Assembly: GCF_900103285.1 (NCBI RefSeq) | Contig: NZ_FNGS01000011.1 | Coordinates: 1 to 64,000, forward strand | Length of the DNA: 64,000 nt | Source of the DNA: Siphonobacter aquaeclarae | GTDB lineage: Bacteria; Bacteroidota; Bacteroidia; Cytophagales; Spirosomataceae | Direction: 5' to 3' | Shown here: in pieces, positions 17,837 through 27,945 of the stretch | Position numbering within the stretch: the stretch's first letter is position 1 | Layout of the letters: each line of letters opens with the position of its first letter | The notes under the pieces: generated by a model | What the model was told of the DNA's origin: nothing | Databases searched by the model: none | What the model saw: the letters and a program-made list of their open reading frames with translations, nothing else | Position numbers and translations under genes: made by a program

Positions 17837-19126
17837 ATGAAAGTTGACGTATTGCTGGGCCTTCAATGGGGCGACGAAGGGAAAGGAAAGATTGTGGACG
17901 TTCTCGCGCCGCAATACCAGGTGGTTGCACGCTTCCAGGGAGGTCCCAATGCCGGACACACGCTTGAATTCGACGGAAAGAAACACGTCCTTCACCAGAT
18001 TCCTTCCGGCGTTTTCCGTCCGGAGGTACTGAACATCATCGGAAACGGCCTTGTACTGGATCCCATTGTGTTCAAGAAGGAAGTCGAAGGACTCCGGGCC
18101 AAATTCGAAATCGATCTGACCAAAAACCTTCAGATTTCGAAGAAAGCTTCCCTCATTATCCCGTCGCACCGCCTGCTCGACGCCGCTTATGAACAGGCCA
18201 AGGGCGATTCCAAAATCGGATCCACCCTGCGGGGTATCGGCCCGACGTATACCGACAAGGTATCCCGCCAGGGCCTCCGCGTCGGGGATGTACTCTCTCC
18301 CAACTTTACGGAGAAGTACAACCGCCTCGTCGACACCCACAAGATGATCCTGGGCTTCTATCAGTTCAGCTATGACCTGACGGAAATCGAAACCGAATTC
18401 TTCGAAGCGATCGAATTCCTCCGTCAATTCCAGCTCGTTGACACGGAATATGTGATCAACGATGCGATCAACAGCGGAAAAACCATCCTTGCGGAAGGTG
18501 CGCAGGGATCGCTCCTTGATATCGACTTTGGCTCCTACCCCTTCGTGACGAGTTCTACAACAATGACTGCCGGCGTTTGCACCGGTCTCGGTGTCGCTCC
18601 GAAAAATGTCGGCGAAGTATACGGAATCTTCAAGGCGTACTGCACCCGCGTGGGCAGCGGTCCGTTCCCGACCGAACTCAACGACGAAACCGGCGAACAA
18701 ATCCGTCAGGAAGGTCGCGAATTCGGCGCTACGACCGGACGTTCCCGCCGTACCGGCTGGCTCGACCTGCCCGCTCTCAAGTATGCGATGATGCTCAACG
18801 GCGTGACCCAACTCATCATGATGAAGGTCGACGTGCTCAATATTTTCGACGAAATCAAGGTGTGTACGCAGTATCGCCTGCCGGATGGTACCCTGACGGA
18901 GCAACTTCCGCACGACCTCAATGATCTCGTTATTGAGCCGGTTTACAAGACGTTCAAAGGCTGGAAAACGGATCTCAGCGCCTACCACTGCTACGACGAC
19001 CTGCCGAAGGAACTGGCTGATTACATCGCCTTCCTCGAAGAAAATCTTGAACTGCCTATCCGTTTTATCTCCACCGGTCCCGACCGCGAAGCGATCATTC
19101 ACCGGGAAGCGCAGCTCAGCGTATAG
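17837..19126 (+). CDS. purA: Adenylosuccinate synthetase
   Basis: Joins IMP and aspartate using GTP, the first committed step to AMP. The GTP-binding start GLQWGDEGKGKIVDVLA (about residues 7-23), NAGHTLEFDGKKHVLHQIPSG and the IMP-binding block TRRT-like GRSRRTGWLDLPALKYA are all present. Length 429 residues is typical. The plus frame, not the 426-codon open frame on the other strand, carries all family motifs. A clear terminator follows. Confidence 0.97.
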   Translation: MKVDVLLGLQWGDEGKGKIVDVLAPQYQVVARFQGGPNAGHTLEFDGKKHVLHQIPSGVFRPEVLNIIGNGLVLDPIVFKKEVEGLRAKFEIDLTKNLQISKKASLIIPSHRLLDAAYEQAKGDSKIGSTLRGIGPTYTDKVSRQGLRVGDVLSPNFTEKYNRLVDTHKMILGFYQFSYDLTEIETEFFEAIEFLRQFQLVDTEYVINDAINSGKTILAEGAQGSLLDIDFGSYPFVTSSTTMTAGVCTGLGVAPKNVGEVYGIFKAYCTRVGSGPFPTELNDETGEQIRQEGREFGATTGRSRRTGWLDLPALKYAMMLNGVTQLIMMKVDVLNIFDEIKVCTQYRLPDGTLTEQLPHDLNDLVIEPVYKTFKGWKTDLSAYHCYDDLPKELADYIAFLEENLELPIRFISTGPDREAIIHREAQLSV

Positions 19127-19160
19127 TCTCTACCCGTTTTAGTGGTTACCAGAAACAAAA

Positions 19161-19185
19161 AACCCCGGCATGACCGGGGTTTTTC
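19161..19185 (+). terminator. Terminator of purA
   Basis: AACCCCGG (19161-19168), five-base loop, CCGGGGTT (19174-19181), then T-rich sequence. Confidence 0.92.
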
Positions 19186-19218
19186 TGCCTAACCATTAAA
19201 CATTTCAACTTAAACACT

Positions 19219-19260
19219 AAGCCGGATCGGCCTCTTGACTTATAAGAGACGATCCGGCTT
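19219..19260. terminator. Stem-loop between purA and leuS, probable leuS terminator
   Basis: AAGCCGGATCG (19219-19229) pairs perfectly with CGATCCGGCTT (19250-19260), and CTCTT/AAGAG pair inside the loop. It lies between convergent genes, about 60 bp past the leuS stop. Confidence 0.7.
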
Positions 19261-19317
19261 TGCAATTACTCTTAAATAATTGTAAAATTTTATCTTTTCT
19301 CAGGACAGTGCAGGATA

Positions 19318-22101
19318 CTAGATCACCACATTGACGATCCGCTTCGGCACGACTACCACCTTCTTCGGTGTCTTACCTTCCAGCCATTTCTGCACGGTTT
19401 CGTTGGCCAGTACCTCGGCTTCGATGTCCTTCGGTTGCGCGTCGGCCGGGAAACTCAGCGTCGCCCGTACCTTTCCGTTGATCTGAATCGGGTATTCAAA
19501 CGAGTTTTCGACGAGGAACGCCGGGTTGAATACCGGGAATTCCTGGAACGTAACAGTACCTGCTTCGTTGCCGAGTACTTCCCACAGCTCTTCGGCGATG
19601 TGCGGGGCGAACGGAGCAAGAATCTTCACGAAATCGCTCAGAATAGCCTTTTTGTGGCACTTCAATGAGGTCAGGTCATTAGCCAGTACCATGAACGCCG
19701 GTACGGACGTATTGAACGACAATACCTCGATATCCTCGCCTACCTTCTTGATCGCCTTGTGCAGGGCCTTGAGTTCCTCCGGCGTAGCAGCATCTTCGGT
19801 GACGACATTTTTGCCGGTTTGTTCATCGAAAAACAGACGCCATAGTTTCCGCAGGAAGTTGAACGTTCCGGAGATACCGTTGGTATTCCAGGGCTTGGAA
19901 TCCGTCAGCGGGCCCAGGAACATTTCGTACAATCGGAGGGTATCGGCGCCGTAACGTTCGACGACATCGTCAGGGTTGACGACGTTGAACTTCGACTTCG
20001 ACATTTTCTCCACCTCCCAGCCGCAAACGTACTTTCCGTCTTCGAGGATGAATACAGCATCAGCAGGCACATCCGTCCGGGATTGTTTGAACTTCTCGAC
20101 GTCCAGGACGTCCTGTTCGACAATATTCACGTCGACGTGCAGCGGTGTCACTTCATACTGACCTTTCAGTCCGGCGCTGACGAACGTCGCCGGCTGGGAA
20201 TCCTTCACCCGGTAAACAAAATTCGACCGGCCCTGAATCATCCCCTGGTTGACGAGCTTTTTCGCAAACTCCTCTTCCTCCGCGATTCCGATATCCTTCA
20301 GGAATTTGTTCCAGAAGCGGGAATACAGCAGGTGGCCCGTTGCGTGTTCGTTACCACCTACGTACAAGTCGATACTCTTCCAATACGCTATCGCTTCTTT
20401 CGACGCCAGCTCATTGTCATTACGTGGATCCATGTAACGGAACCAGTACCAGGATGATCCGGCCCAGCCCGGCATGGTACTCAGTTCATATTCATATTCT
20501 CCTTTGTATTTCCAATCGGCGGCGCGGCCCAGCGGCGGCTCGCCGGTTTCGGTCGGCAGGTATTTGTCTACCGCCGGCAGTTCCAGTGGCAGGTCTTTTT
20601 CATCGATCAGGTACGGCAGGCCGTCCTTGAAGAAGACCGGCACAGGCTCTCCCCAGTACCGCTGACGGCTGAAAACAGCGTCGCGCATGCGGTAATTGAT
20701 CTTGCCCTTGCCGAGACCGCGTTCTTCGAGCCAGTTCACCAGTGTCGGTACCGCTTCGGCGTAGGACATGCCGTTAATGATGCCGGAGTTGATATAGTGG
20801 CCTTCCTTGGTAGCATCAGCCTGTTCGGCAATATCTTTCTGGGCATCCAGGATCGGGATAATCGGCAGGCCGAAATGCGTGGCAAAGTTCCAGTCGCGCT
20901 GATCGCCCGACGGTACCGCCATCACCGCACCCGTACCGTATCCGGCCAGGACATAGTCAGCCAGGTAAATAGGTACTTTCTCTCCGTTGAACGGATTGAG
21001 GCAGTAGCTACCCGTGAATACCCCGGAAACCTTCTTGACTTCCATCATGCGGTCGAGTTCCGAACGGCGCTTCGTCGCGTCCACATACGCATCTACGGCA
21101 GCTTTTTGCTCCGGCGTCGTCAGCTCGTCCACATACTCGTGTTCGGGAGCCAGAACGAGGAAGGTTACCCCGTAGATCGTGTCGACACGCGTCGTAAATA
21201 CTTCAATCTGGCGCTCGCTGTTTTCGATGGGGAAGCGTACGCTCGCGCCTTGCGACCGGCCGATCCAGTTGCGCTGCTGTTCTTTGATAGATTCAGACCA
21301 ATCGACGGTATTGAGACCATTGAGGAGGCGGTCGGCATATGCCGTGATGCGCATCATCCACTGGCGCATCAGTTTTTGCTCGACAGGATAGCCGCCGCGC
21401 TCGGATACGCCGTCCTTCACTTCGTCATTGGCGAGAACCGTTCCCAGGGCGGGGCACCAGTTCACGACTGCATCCGCGACATACGTCAGGCGATATTTCA
21501 GCGTGATGGCATATTGCTCGGTTTCGGAAAGGGCGTTCCATTCGTCAGCCGACAGTACCGGTACATCTTCGTCGCAAACCGCATTGACGGATTTCGTACC
21601 GGCGGCTGCAAAACGTGCCGTCAGTTCTGACACCGGAAGCGCTTTATCGGCGTCTTTGTCGTAATAATGCTGGAAGAGTTCCTGGAAAATCCACTGCGTC
21701 CACTTGTAGTAATCGGGGTTGGACGTACGGACTTCACGACTCCAGTCAAAACTGAAGCCGATGTTTTTCAGCTGTTCAATATACCGGGAGATATTCTGCT
21801 CCGTCGTAACAGCGGGGTGCTGCCCCGTCTGAATGGCGTATTGCTCGGCAGGGAGGCCAAAGCTGTCAAAACCCATCGGGTGCAGGACGTTGAAGCCCTT
21901 CATCCGCTTGAACCGGCTGAAGATATCACTGGCGATGTAGCCCAGCGGGTGGCCTACATGCAGCCCCGCGCCCGACGGATACGGAAACATATCCAGGACG
22001 TAGTACTTCGGCTTGTCCGACTGGTTTTCAACCCGGTAGGTCTGGTTCTTTTCCCAGAATGCCTGCCATTTTTTCTCAATATCGCGAAAAGCGTACTCCA
22101 T
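19318..22101 (-). CDS. leuS: Leucyl-tRNA synthetase
   Basis: Charges tRNA-Leu. The class I signature is HVGH (48-51) in [19 protein letters not shown], and the KMSKS motif appears as [15 protein letters not shown] in the last third. The large CP1 editing domain lies in between, and an anticodon-binding helical domain plus a C-terminal extension complete 927 residues, a normal size. A -7-like TACTTTTG (complement of 22156-22163) lies about 55 bases upstream of the start; no good -33 was found. Confidence 0.96.
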   Translation of the reverse strand: MEYAFRDIEKKWQAFWEKNQTYRVENQSDKPKYYVLDMFPYPSGAGLHVGHPLGYIASDIFSRFKRMKGFNVLHPMGFDSFGLPAEQYAIQTGQHPAVTTEQNISRYIEQLKNIGFSFDWSREVRTSNPDYYKWTQWIFQELFQHYYDKDADKALPVSELTARFAAAGTKSVNAVCDEDVPVLSADEWNALSETEQYAITLKYRLTYVADAVVNWCPALGTVLANDEVKDGVSERGGYPVEQKLMRQWMMRITAYADRLLNGLNTVDWSESIKEQQRNWIGRSQGASVRFPIENSERQIEVFTTRVDTIYGVTFLVLAPEHEYVDELTTPEQKAAVDAYVDATKRRSELDRMMEVKKVSGVFTGSYCLNPFNGEKVPIYLADYVLAGYGTGAVMAVPSGDQRDWNFATHFGLPIIPILDAQKDIAEQADATKEGHYINSGIINGMSYAEAVPTLVNWLEERGLGKGKINYRMRDAVFSRQRYWGEPVPVFFKDGLPYLIDEKDLPLELPAVDKYLPTETGEPPLGRAADWKYKGEYEYELSTMPGWAGSSWYWFRYMDPRNDNELASKEAIAYWKSIDLYVGGNEHATGHLLYSRFWNKFLKDIGIAEEEEFAKKLVNQGMIQGRSNFVYRVKDSQPATFVSAGLKGQYEVTPLHVDVNIVEQDVLDVEKFKQSRTDVPADAVFILEDGKYVCGWEVEKMSKSKFNVVNPDDVVERYGADTLRLYEMFLGPLTDSKPWNTNGISGTFNFLRKLWRLFFDEQTGKNVVTEDAATPEELKALHKAIKKVGEDIEVLSFNTSVPAFMVLANDLTSLKCHKKAILSDFVKILAPFAPHIAEELWEVLGNEAGTVTFQEFPVFNPAFLVENSFEYPIQINGKVRATLSFPADAQPKDIEAEVLANETVQKWLEGKTPKKVVVVPKRIVNVVI

Positions 22102-22231
22102 TGTATTAGTTCACAGGTTGCGGTTCGTTGGAAGAAAGAACCGGTTTTCGAGGCGCAAAAGTACGAATTTTGAGGGACTTACAGGCTACGTACCCGCAAT
22201 CTTGGCTGGCCGGATACCACCGGCGCCCGTC

Positions 22232-24628
22232 TCAACTATCCAGATGCGTCAGGTGAGCCAGTACCGCTTTGATTTCCAGGTAAGATACCTCGTCTCCCAG
22301 CCCTTCTTTCAGCGCGCCGAGCGTCAGGCCCCGGTTTTCCCGGAGGTAGGTTTCGATACCTGTCACTTTTTCAGCAGAAACGAGACGAATGACATCGATA
22401 TCCCCCGTTTCCACATAATGAACGAGGTGATTGGCTATCGTCTGCGCTGTCAGCCCCCGCTGGGCGGCAATCTCTCCGATGGTCTTTCCCTCCTGAAACA
22501 GATCGAGCGTAATCTTTTTCGTATTTTCTTTCTTTTCCGACGGGGCTTCCTCCGCCTGATTCAGTACAGCATTGACTATGTCGACGATCTGCTGGCCCAA
22601 CTGGCGGATTTTCGTCTTTCCGATCCCTTTGATGCCTTCCAGCTCGGCAAGTGACTGCGGTTTCCGTTCAGCCAGTTCCAGCAGTACTTTCTGCGGGAGG
22701 ACGATGTATACCGGTACGTTATTTTCCGCCGCCGTCTCATCCCGCCATTTCCGCAACGCCTGGAACATGCGTTGCTGGGGAGAGCCTTTGGCAGGTGCTT
22801 TTGCGGTTTTGGCGTTCTTCCGCCCTTTGAATTCGATATCGGCATCCGCCCGTGAACGCAGGTACGTTTCGGGATGAAATCCTTCTGCACCGGCCTGGAG
22901 CGTAGCCATTTTCAGCGTCAGCGCCCGCTGCAGGTGATCGAGCCACAGCACTGCCGATTTCTTTACCGCCTGGTTATCCGTCTCAATGTCCATCGCCTGA
23001 AAATCAGCGAAAAGCGTCATTTTATCCCGAAAATAGGCGCTGCCTTTCTGCACCCGGTCCTGGATGCGGAGATCTTCTTCGGGCAGTGTTTCGTCGAAAA
23101 ACAACTGATTCAGCTGGGCTTCGAAACGGGAAGCAACGGAGTAGATATCCTGGTCTGCCGGATCCCTGACTGCACGGACCGTCTCCAGCAACTCCGGCGG
23201 AACGGCGCCCTGATGCGCCTCCAGCGCACGGCTCAACTGAAAAGTGAGCCGGCGGATTTCACTGAAATCGAATAATTCCCGAATCAGGCGCTGCTGAAAA
23301 AGCTTCTTGGAATCGGTCAGGAGGCGCTCGCCCGGCGGGTTGGCGCTCATGTCGCGGTTGTAGGCAGAAACGATTTCGTCCGTCCGTACGCTGCGCGTCG
23401 CAATCGGGCTCCGCAATACCATGCCTTCGAAGCTTTTGCAGCGACTCAGCGCCACATACACCTGCCCGTGCGCGAAGGACGCATTGGCGTCAATGATCGC
23501 CTTTTCAAATGTCAGCCCCTGACTTTTGTGAATGGTAATGGCCCAGGCCAGCTTCAGCGGGTATTGGGTGAAACTACCGGCTACCTGCTCCTCTACCTCC
23601 TTCGTTTCCGGGTTTAGCTGGTACTTCATGTTTTCCCAGACGGCCTGTACTACTTCGGTATCGACATAATCGCCGTTGCCGCGTACGTAGATCGTTTCGG
23701 CTTCGATGCGGGTAATACGCCCGATTTTGCCGTTGTAAAACAGCTTATCGCGGGAACTGTCGTTCTTCACAAACATGACCTGTGCGCCGACTTTCAGTTC
23801 CAGGTTCAGCTCTGTCGGATAGGAATAGGCCGGAAAATCGCCGTCTATCGCAGCGGCAAACGAATAGGAACGGCCGTCGAGGCGGCTCAGGTGCGACTGG
23901 TTGATTTCCTGAGCCGAGGCATTATGTGCCGTCAGGGTAATGTATCCCTCGGATTCGTCGGGCCGGAAATCAGGCTGATAACGGGTATTCAGTGCTGCGA
24001 GCGAGGCTTCATCCAGTTGATTTTCCCGGATTTTATTCAGCAGGTCGATGAAAAAAGTATCCGACTGCCGGTAGATATGCGTCAGCTCAATCCGCACCGG
24101 ATTGGTTTCCTGCAAGGCGCGGCTGCCGAAGAAAAACATGGAATCATAACGGTCACGCAGAAGCGCCCACTCGTCTTCCTTCACTACCGGCGACAACTGA
24201 TGCAAATCGCCGATCATCAGTAACTGCACCCCGCCGAAGGGCTTGTCGCGGTCGCGGTATCGACGCAGTACTTCATCAATACCGTCCAGGGTATCCGCCC
24301 GGACCATGCTGATCTCGTCGATCACGAGCAGGTCCAGGCTCTTGAGCAGGCTGATTTTTTCTTTGTTGAAGCGGTTGACCTGTACAGCGGTACTTCCCGG
24401 CAGGTATGGACCAAACGGAAGCTGAAAAAACGAGTGAATGGTCACGCCGCCGGCATTGATCGCCGCTACGCCGGTGGGCGCGACAACCACCATGCGCTTC
24501 GGCAGCGTTTTCCGCAGGGTATGCAGGAAGGTCGTCTTCCCGGTTCCGGCCTTGCCGGTCAGAAAAACCGATTTATCAGTGAACCGGATAAAATCGGCCG
24601 CCAGCTGCAAAGGGGTATTCAACTCCAT
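22232..24628 (-). CDS. PIF1/RecD-like helicase with RecQ-style HRDC and HTH tail
   Basis: A 798-residue superfamily 1 helicase. Walker A GKAGTGKT lies at 25-32 and Walker B in LLVIDEISMV. The C-terminal helicase core has LAWAITIHKSQGLTFEKAIIDA and YVALSRCKSFEGMVL, as in PIF1/RecD proteins. After a helical linker come an HRDC-like domain (VYIVLPQKVLLELAERKPQSLAELEGIKG) and a final helix-turn-helix resembling the HTH_40 unit of some RecQ proteins. It probably acts in DNA repair or at replication obstacles. ATG 24628 was preferred to the TTG at 24652. Confidence 0.88.
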   Translation of the reverse strand: MELNTPLQLAADFIRFTDKSVFLTGKAGTGKTTFLHTLRKTLPKRMVVVAPTGVAAINAGGVTIHSFFQLPFGPYLPGSTAVQVNRFNKEKISLLKSLDLLVIDEISMVRADTLDGIDEVLRRYRDRDKPFGGVQLLMIGDLHQLSPVVKEDEWALLRDRYDSMFFFGSRALQETNPVRIELTHIYRQSDTFFIDLLNKIRENQLDEASLAALNTRYQPDFRPDESEGYITLTAHNASAQEINQSHLSRLDGRSYSFAAAIDGDFPAYSYPTELNLELKVGAQVMFVKNDSSRDKLFYNGKIGRITRIEAETIYVRGNGDYVDTEVVQAVWENMKYQLNPETKEVEEQVAGSFTQYPLKLAWAITIHKSQGLTFEKAIIDANASFAHGQVYVALSRCKSFEGMVLRSPIATRSVRTDEIVSAYNRDMSANPPGERLLTDSKKLFQQRLIRELFDFSEIRRLTFQLSRALEAHQGAVPPELLETVRAVRDPADQDIYSVASRFEAQLNQLFFDETLPEEDLRIQDRVQKGSAYFRDKMTLFADFQAMDIETDNQAVKKSAVLWLDHLQRALTLKMATLQAGAEGFHPETYLRSRADADIEFKGRKNAKTAKAPAKGSPQQRMFQALRKWRDETAAENNVPVYIVLPQKVLLELAERKPQSLAELEGIKGIGKTKIRQLGQQIVDIVNAVLNQAEEAPSEKKENTKKITLDLFQEGKTIGEIAAQRGLTAQTIANHLVHYVETGDIDVIRLVSAEKVTGIETYLRENRGLTLGALKEGLGDEVSYLEIKAVLAHLTHLDS

Positions 24629-24747
24629 GACGTGGTTAAGAAGAAAGGCCAAATATAGCCCTGCCCCGAGGAATCCCCTGCGCAGGCCCCTGCCGTTTCG
24701 TGAACGGAAACTTCCTCTCCTGCTTCTATTCTACTAAATCTATATAC

Positions 24748-24755
24748 TATATTTG
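24748..24755 (+). promoter_or_regulatory. -7 element upstream of the DUF1684 gene
   Basis: TATATTTG matches TAnnTTTG, 23 bases before the ATG at 24779. The expected TTG about 20 bases further up is only TTC, so this is a partial promoter call. Confidence 0.45.
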
Positions 24756-24778
24756 TTCCAAACTTCACAGCAAATTCG

Positions 24779-25642
24779 ATGCGACTCCTGGCCTTTGCTT
24801 CCTTCCTGACAACGTTCTTTTTTACGGTTGATCCCGCCTATGTCCGCCAGCTGGACGAATGGCACGAAAAACGCGTAGCATCGCTCAAGCGGGAAGACGG
24901 GTGGCTCAACCTCGCCGGCCTGTTCTGGCTGAAAGAAGGAGACAATACCGCCGGGAGTGTTTCTGATAATAGCATTGTGTTTCCTTCCGGCGCGGCGCAT
25001 ACCGGCGTATTTCATCTTGAAAACGGTATCGTCTCGTTTACGCCTGCGACAGGTACTTCGGTTACGACAGACGGCGTAGCGCTGTCAGGCAAGACCGAGA
25101 TTTTCACCTCCGAAAAAAAGCCGAAAACATTACAGCAGGGTTCGCTGAAATGGTTCATTATCAAGCGCGGAGATCGGTATGGTATCCGTCTGCGCGACCT
25201 GGAAAGCGAAAACCTGAAGCAATTTCACGGCATTGAGCGCTTTCCGGTAGCCGAGCGCTACCGTGTCAAAGCCCGTTTTGAGAAACCGACGGAAGCTAAA
25301 ACCATCCGCATTACGGATATTATCGGCCTGGTGAGCGACCAGCCCCTGGCCGGGACACTCGTTTTTGAACTCGACGGAAAGACGTATCGACTGGATGCAA
25401 CGGGAGAGGGCAAGCTCTTTGTCGTTTTCGGAGACAAGACCAACGGTCGGGAAAGCTACGGCGCCGGTCGCTTCCTGTATGCCGACCAGCCGGGCCCGGA
25501 CGGTACGACGGTCCTCGATTTCAACCAGGCCATCAACCCGCCGTGTGCCTTTACACCCTATGCGACCTGCCCCCTTCCGCCGGTGCAGAACAAGCTGGCC
25601 GTGCGGATTCCGGCCGGAGAAAAAAACTACGGAAACCACTGA
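24779..25642 (+). CDS. DUF1684-family protein
   Basis: A 287-residue protein with a short hydrophobic N-terminus (MRLLAFASFLTTFFF) that may be an uncleaved signal. The features of DUF1684 are clear: DEWHEKRVASLKREDGWLNLAGLFWLKEG near the N-terminus, a central RYGIRLRD block, and the C-terminal DFNQAINPPCAFTPYATCPLPPVQNKL. The two cysteines in that last block are typical of the family. The biochemical function of the family is not established. It converges on the Lrp-type gene with adjoining stop codons. Confidence 0.88.
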   Translation: MRLLAFASFLTTFFFTVDPAYVRQLDEWHEKRVASLKREDGWLNLAGLFWLKEGDNTAGSVSDNSIVFPSGAAHTGVFHLENGIVSFTPATGTSVTTDGVALSGKTEIFTSEKKPKTLQQGSLKWFIIKRGDRYGIRLRDLESENLKQFHGIERFPVAERYRVKARFEKPTEAKTIRITDIIGLVSDQPLAGTLVFELDGKTYRLDATGEGKLFVVFGDKTNGRESYGAGRFLYADQPGPDGTTVLDFNQAINPPCAFTPYATCPLPPVQNKLAVRIPAGEKNYGNH

Positions 25643-26104
25643 TTATTGGTCAATTGGCAGCGCGGTTGTTGCCTTGATCTCCGCCATAACGAACAGGCTC
25701 TGCGGGCCGCCGATATGTGCCAATGCTGCCAGTTGCTCGACGACGAAGCGGCGGTAATCGTCCATATCCTTCACCACCACCTTCAACAGGTAGTCGAACG
25801 GGCCGGCGATGTTGTAGCATTCGACTACTTCGGGCAGGCTGCCGATACGGGCTTCGAATTCACGGATAAAGTCCTGGGTATGTTCCTTGAGCGACACCTG
25901 GCAGAAGGCGATGAGGTCCCGCCCGATTTTCTTGCGGTCTACCAATCCGACATATCCCTTCAGGTACCCTTCCCGTTCCAGCCGCTTGACGCGCTCGTGA
26001 ATAGGCGTCAGCGACAGGTTCAGACGCTGCGATAGTTCTTTGTTCGAAATAAAGGCATCCTGCTGGAGCAGGGTCAGAATTTGCCGGTCGGTTGCGTCGA
26101 GCAT
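25643..26104 (-). CDS. Lrp/AsnC-family transcriptional regulator
   Basis: A 153-residue regulator. Residues 1-60 form the winged helix (DATDRQILTLLQQDAFISNKELSQRL, with the recognition helix LTPIHERVKRLE). Residues 65-145 form the RAM ligand-binding domain with the conserved VVECYNIAGPFDYLLKVVV block. It is divergent from metZ, and an inverted repeat in the gap between them is a good candidate operator. That suggests control of metZ by an amino acid such as methionine, but the ligand is an inference. Confidence 0.92.
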   Translation of the reverse strand: MLDATDRQILTLLQQDAFISNKELSQRLNLSLTPIHERVKRLEREGYLKGYVGLVDRKKIGRDLIAFCQVSLKEHTQDFIREFEARIGSLPEVVECYNIAGPFDYLLKVVVKDMDDYRRFVVEQLAALAHIGGPQSLFVMAEIKATTALPIDQ

Positions 26105-26150
26105 AGATTATTTTTCTACAGAAGTGGGAAATCAGTCGTCCGTTCCATAT

Positions 26151-26186
26151 AAACACACTACCAGTTACATCTTATATAGTGTGTTT
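26151..26186. promoter_or_regulatory. Inverted repeat between lrp-like gene and metZ, candidate operator
   Basis: AAACACACTA (26151-26160) and TAGTGTGTTT (26177-26186) are perfect inverted arms separated by 16 bases. The position, in a divergent gap next to an Lrp-type regulator, fits a regulator binding site made of two half-sites. Confidence 0.6.
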
Positions 26187-26269
26187 TTCCAAAATTACAG
26201 AAATCACCCGACCATTTATTCTTTCTGCCGACCTTTGTGCCATCGTATTCACCTTGATGACATAGCTGT

Positions 26270-27442
26270 ATGGCACAAAAAGAAACACTGGCCATCCGCG
26301 CACAGGCTGCGCGCTCTCATAACCGGGAACATTCGGTTCCCCTGTACCTGACTTCCAGTTTTACGTTTGAAGACGCTGAAATGGGTCGGGCGATGTTTGC
26401 CGACGAAATCGAAGGCAACGTGTACTCCCGTTATTCCAACCCCAACGTCGACGAGTTCATCGGCAAGGTATGCCTGCTCGAAGGCGGGGAGGAAGGTATC
26501 GCGTTCGCTTCCGGCATGGCAGCGATTTTCGCGACGTTTGCCGGTAGTCTTGTCGCCGGAGATCATGTCGTCGCATCCAAAGCCCTTTTTGGTTCAGCAA
26601 TTCAGATCCTGAACAAGATCATGCCGAAATGGGGCGTAACGACGACGTTTGTAGACGGTCATGACCTCGCCCAATGGGATGCCGCTACGACGGACAAGAC
26701 AAAATTCTATTTCTGTGAAAGTCCCTCGAATCCGGGCCTCGAACTGACGGATCTCCGCGCGCTGTCAGCGCTGGCGAAAAAGCACGGCGTAGCGCTGGTG
26801 GTCGACAACTGTTTTGCTACGCCGGTTATCCAGAATCCGATTGAGCTCGGCGCGGATCTCGTGCTGCACTCGGCAACGAAGTACATGGACGGACAGGGCC
26901 GTGTATTGGGAGGCATTCTCGTTGGCCGCAAGGACCTCATTGAGCCCATCCGGTTTTTTGCCCGGCATACCGGTCCGGCGATGTCTCCGTTTAACGCCTG
27001 GGTACTCTCGAAAAGCCTCGAAACGCTCTTCGTCCGGATGCGGGCACACAGTGAAAATGCCCTGACGCTGGCCAAAGCCCTTCAGGGGAATCCGGCGCTG
27101 GCGGCAGTACACTACCCGTTCCTTGAAACACATCCGCAGTACGAGCTCGCCAAACAACAGATGAAATACGGCGGCGCGATCCTGACCATTGAAGTGAAAG
27201 GCGGTTTTGCCGCGGTCAATGCGCTGACCCAACACCTGGAGATCGCGTCGATTTCTCCCAACCTCGGCGATACCCGGACGATCCTCACCCACCCGGCGAG
27301 TACGACGCACTCGAAGCTTACGAAGGAAGAGCGGGCGGAAGTCGGCATCACCGACGGGCTGGTCCGCGTAGCTGTCGGACTGGAAGCGATTGACGACCTC
27401 ATCGCGGATTTTACGCAGGCGCTCGCCAAAATCAATGCGTAA
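26270..27442 (+). CDS. metZ: O-succinylhomoserine sulfhydrylase-like trans-sulfuration enzyme
   Basis: A PLP-dependent enzyme of the Cys/Met metabolism family, 390 residues. The pyridoxal lysine is K204 in LHSATKYMDGQGRVLGG. The GQGRVLGG extension after the lysine motif is typical of MetZ, which uses O-succinylhomoserine and sulfide to form homocysteine directly. YSRYSNPNVDEF (52-63) and SNPGLELTDL are further family marks. A methionine gamma-lyase or O-acetylhomoserine sulfhydrylase role cannot be excluded. It ends in a strong terminator. Confidence 0.88.
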   Translation: MAQKETLAIRAQAARSHNREHSVPLYLTSSFTFEDAEMGRAMFADEIEGNVYSRYSNPNVDEFIGKVCLLEGGEEGIAFASGMAAIFATFAGSLVAGDHVVASKALFGSAIQILNKIMPKWGVTTTFVDGHDLAQWDAATTDKTKFYFCESPSNPGLELTDLRALSALAKKHGVALVVDNCFATPVIQNPIELGADLVLHSATKYMDGQGRVLGGILVGRKDLIEPIRFFARHTGPAMSPFNAWVLSKSLETLFVRMRAHSENALTLAKALQGNPALAAVHYPFLETHPQYELAKQQMKYGGAILTIEVKGGFAAVNALTQHLEIASISPNLGDTRTILTHPASTTHSKLTKEERAEVGITDGLVRVAVGLEAIDDLIADFTQALAKINA

Positions 27443-27453
27443 GAAATTCCAGT

Positions 27454-27497
27454 AAAGGAAGAAGGGCGGGGCCAAATGGCCCCGCCCTTCTTCCTTT
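27454..27497. terminator. 20-bp perfect hairpin, bidirectional terminator
   Basis: Arms 27454-27473 and 27478-27497 are perfectly complementary over 20 bp with a four-base loop (AAAT). It starts 11 bp after the metZ stop and ends 8 bp before the stop of the opposing lipoprotein gene, so it serves both. Confidence 0.95.
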
Positions 27498-27504
27498 ATA
27501 ACCA

Positions 27505-27747
27505 TTACCATCTGCCGCCCCGACGGCCGCCGCCATGCCATCCGCGACCCGGATGGTAGTATCTCGGCATCGGACGGACAACCGGGGGCGCAACATACAC
27601 CCGGGGCCGTGCGTAGTAGGGTCCGTATCCGTACCCTGTATATCCCCCGTACCCTCCATACCCATATCCGGAGGGATAAACCCTTGCTGTACAGCCGGTT
27701 AAAAATCCAGCAACAACGAGGAAAGCGATGATCAGTATCTTTTTCAT
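27505..27747 (-). CDS. Small Gly/Tyr/Arg-rich lipoprotein
   Basis: An 80-residue protein. MKKILIIAFLVVAGFLTGC is a clear lipoprotein signal with the lipidated cysteine at residue 19. The mature part is low complexity: repeated GYGGY-type motifs, then proline and arginine with a GRGWHGGG end. Such short Gly/Tyr-rich lipoproteins are common in Bacteroidota and have no assigned function; a surface or envelope role is inferred only from the signal. It shares the terminator at 27454-27497 with metZ. Confidence 0.8.
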   Translation of the reverse strand: MKKILIIAFLVVAGFLTGCTARVYPSGYGYGGYGGYTGYGYGPYYARPRVYVAPPVVRPMPRYYHPGRGWHGGGRRGGRW

Positions 27748-27945
27748 GACGTTGAATCGTTACCGGTATTTTGAAGTAAATTAGCCCTGCCGGTTTAATA
27801 CTTTCCTCTTTCTCCCCGTTAAAAAACGTTAACGCCCGGGAACAGCTTTTTCCCCTCCGTTTCGGTAAATGTCACTTTTCTCTTTCAGGAAAAGTCATTT
27901 TTTGTTTCGTGTCAGTCGTCGTCTTTTGTCACAAACCGAATAAGT

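Noticed and set aside
17822-19102. 426-codon open frame antisense to purA
   Set aside because: The plus strand holds all PurA motifs; the antisense frame has no recognisable family and arises from the GC-rich third-position codon bias.
26187-26269. SAM riboswitch upstream of metZ
   Set aside because: The gap is too short and shows no SAM-I or SAM-II core elements; the palindrome fits a protein operator better.
27748-27945. Possible riboswitch or small RNA ahead of the SDR gene
   Set aside because: Only about 200 bp of A/T-rich sequence without a conserved fold that could be recognised; no clear promoter elements.
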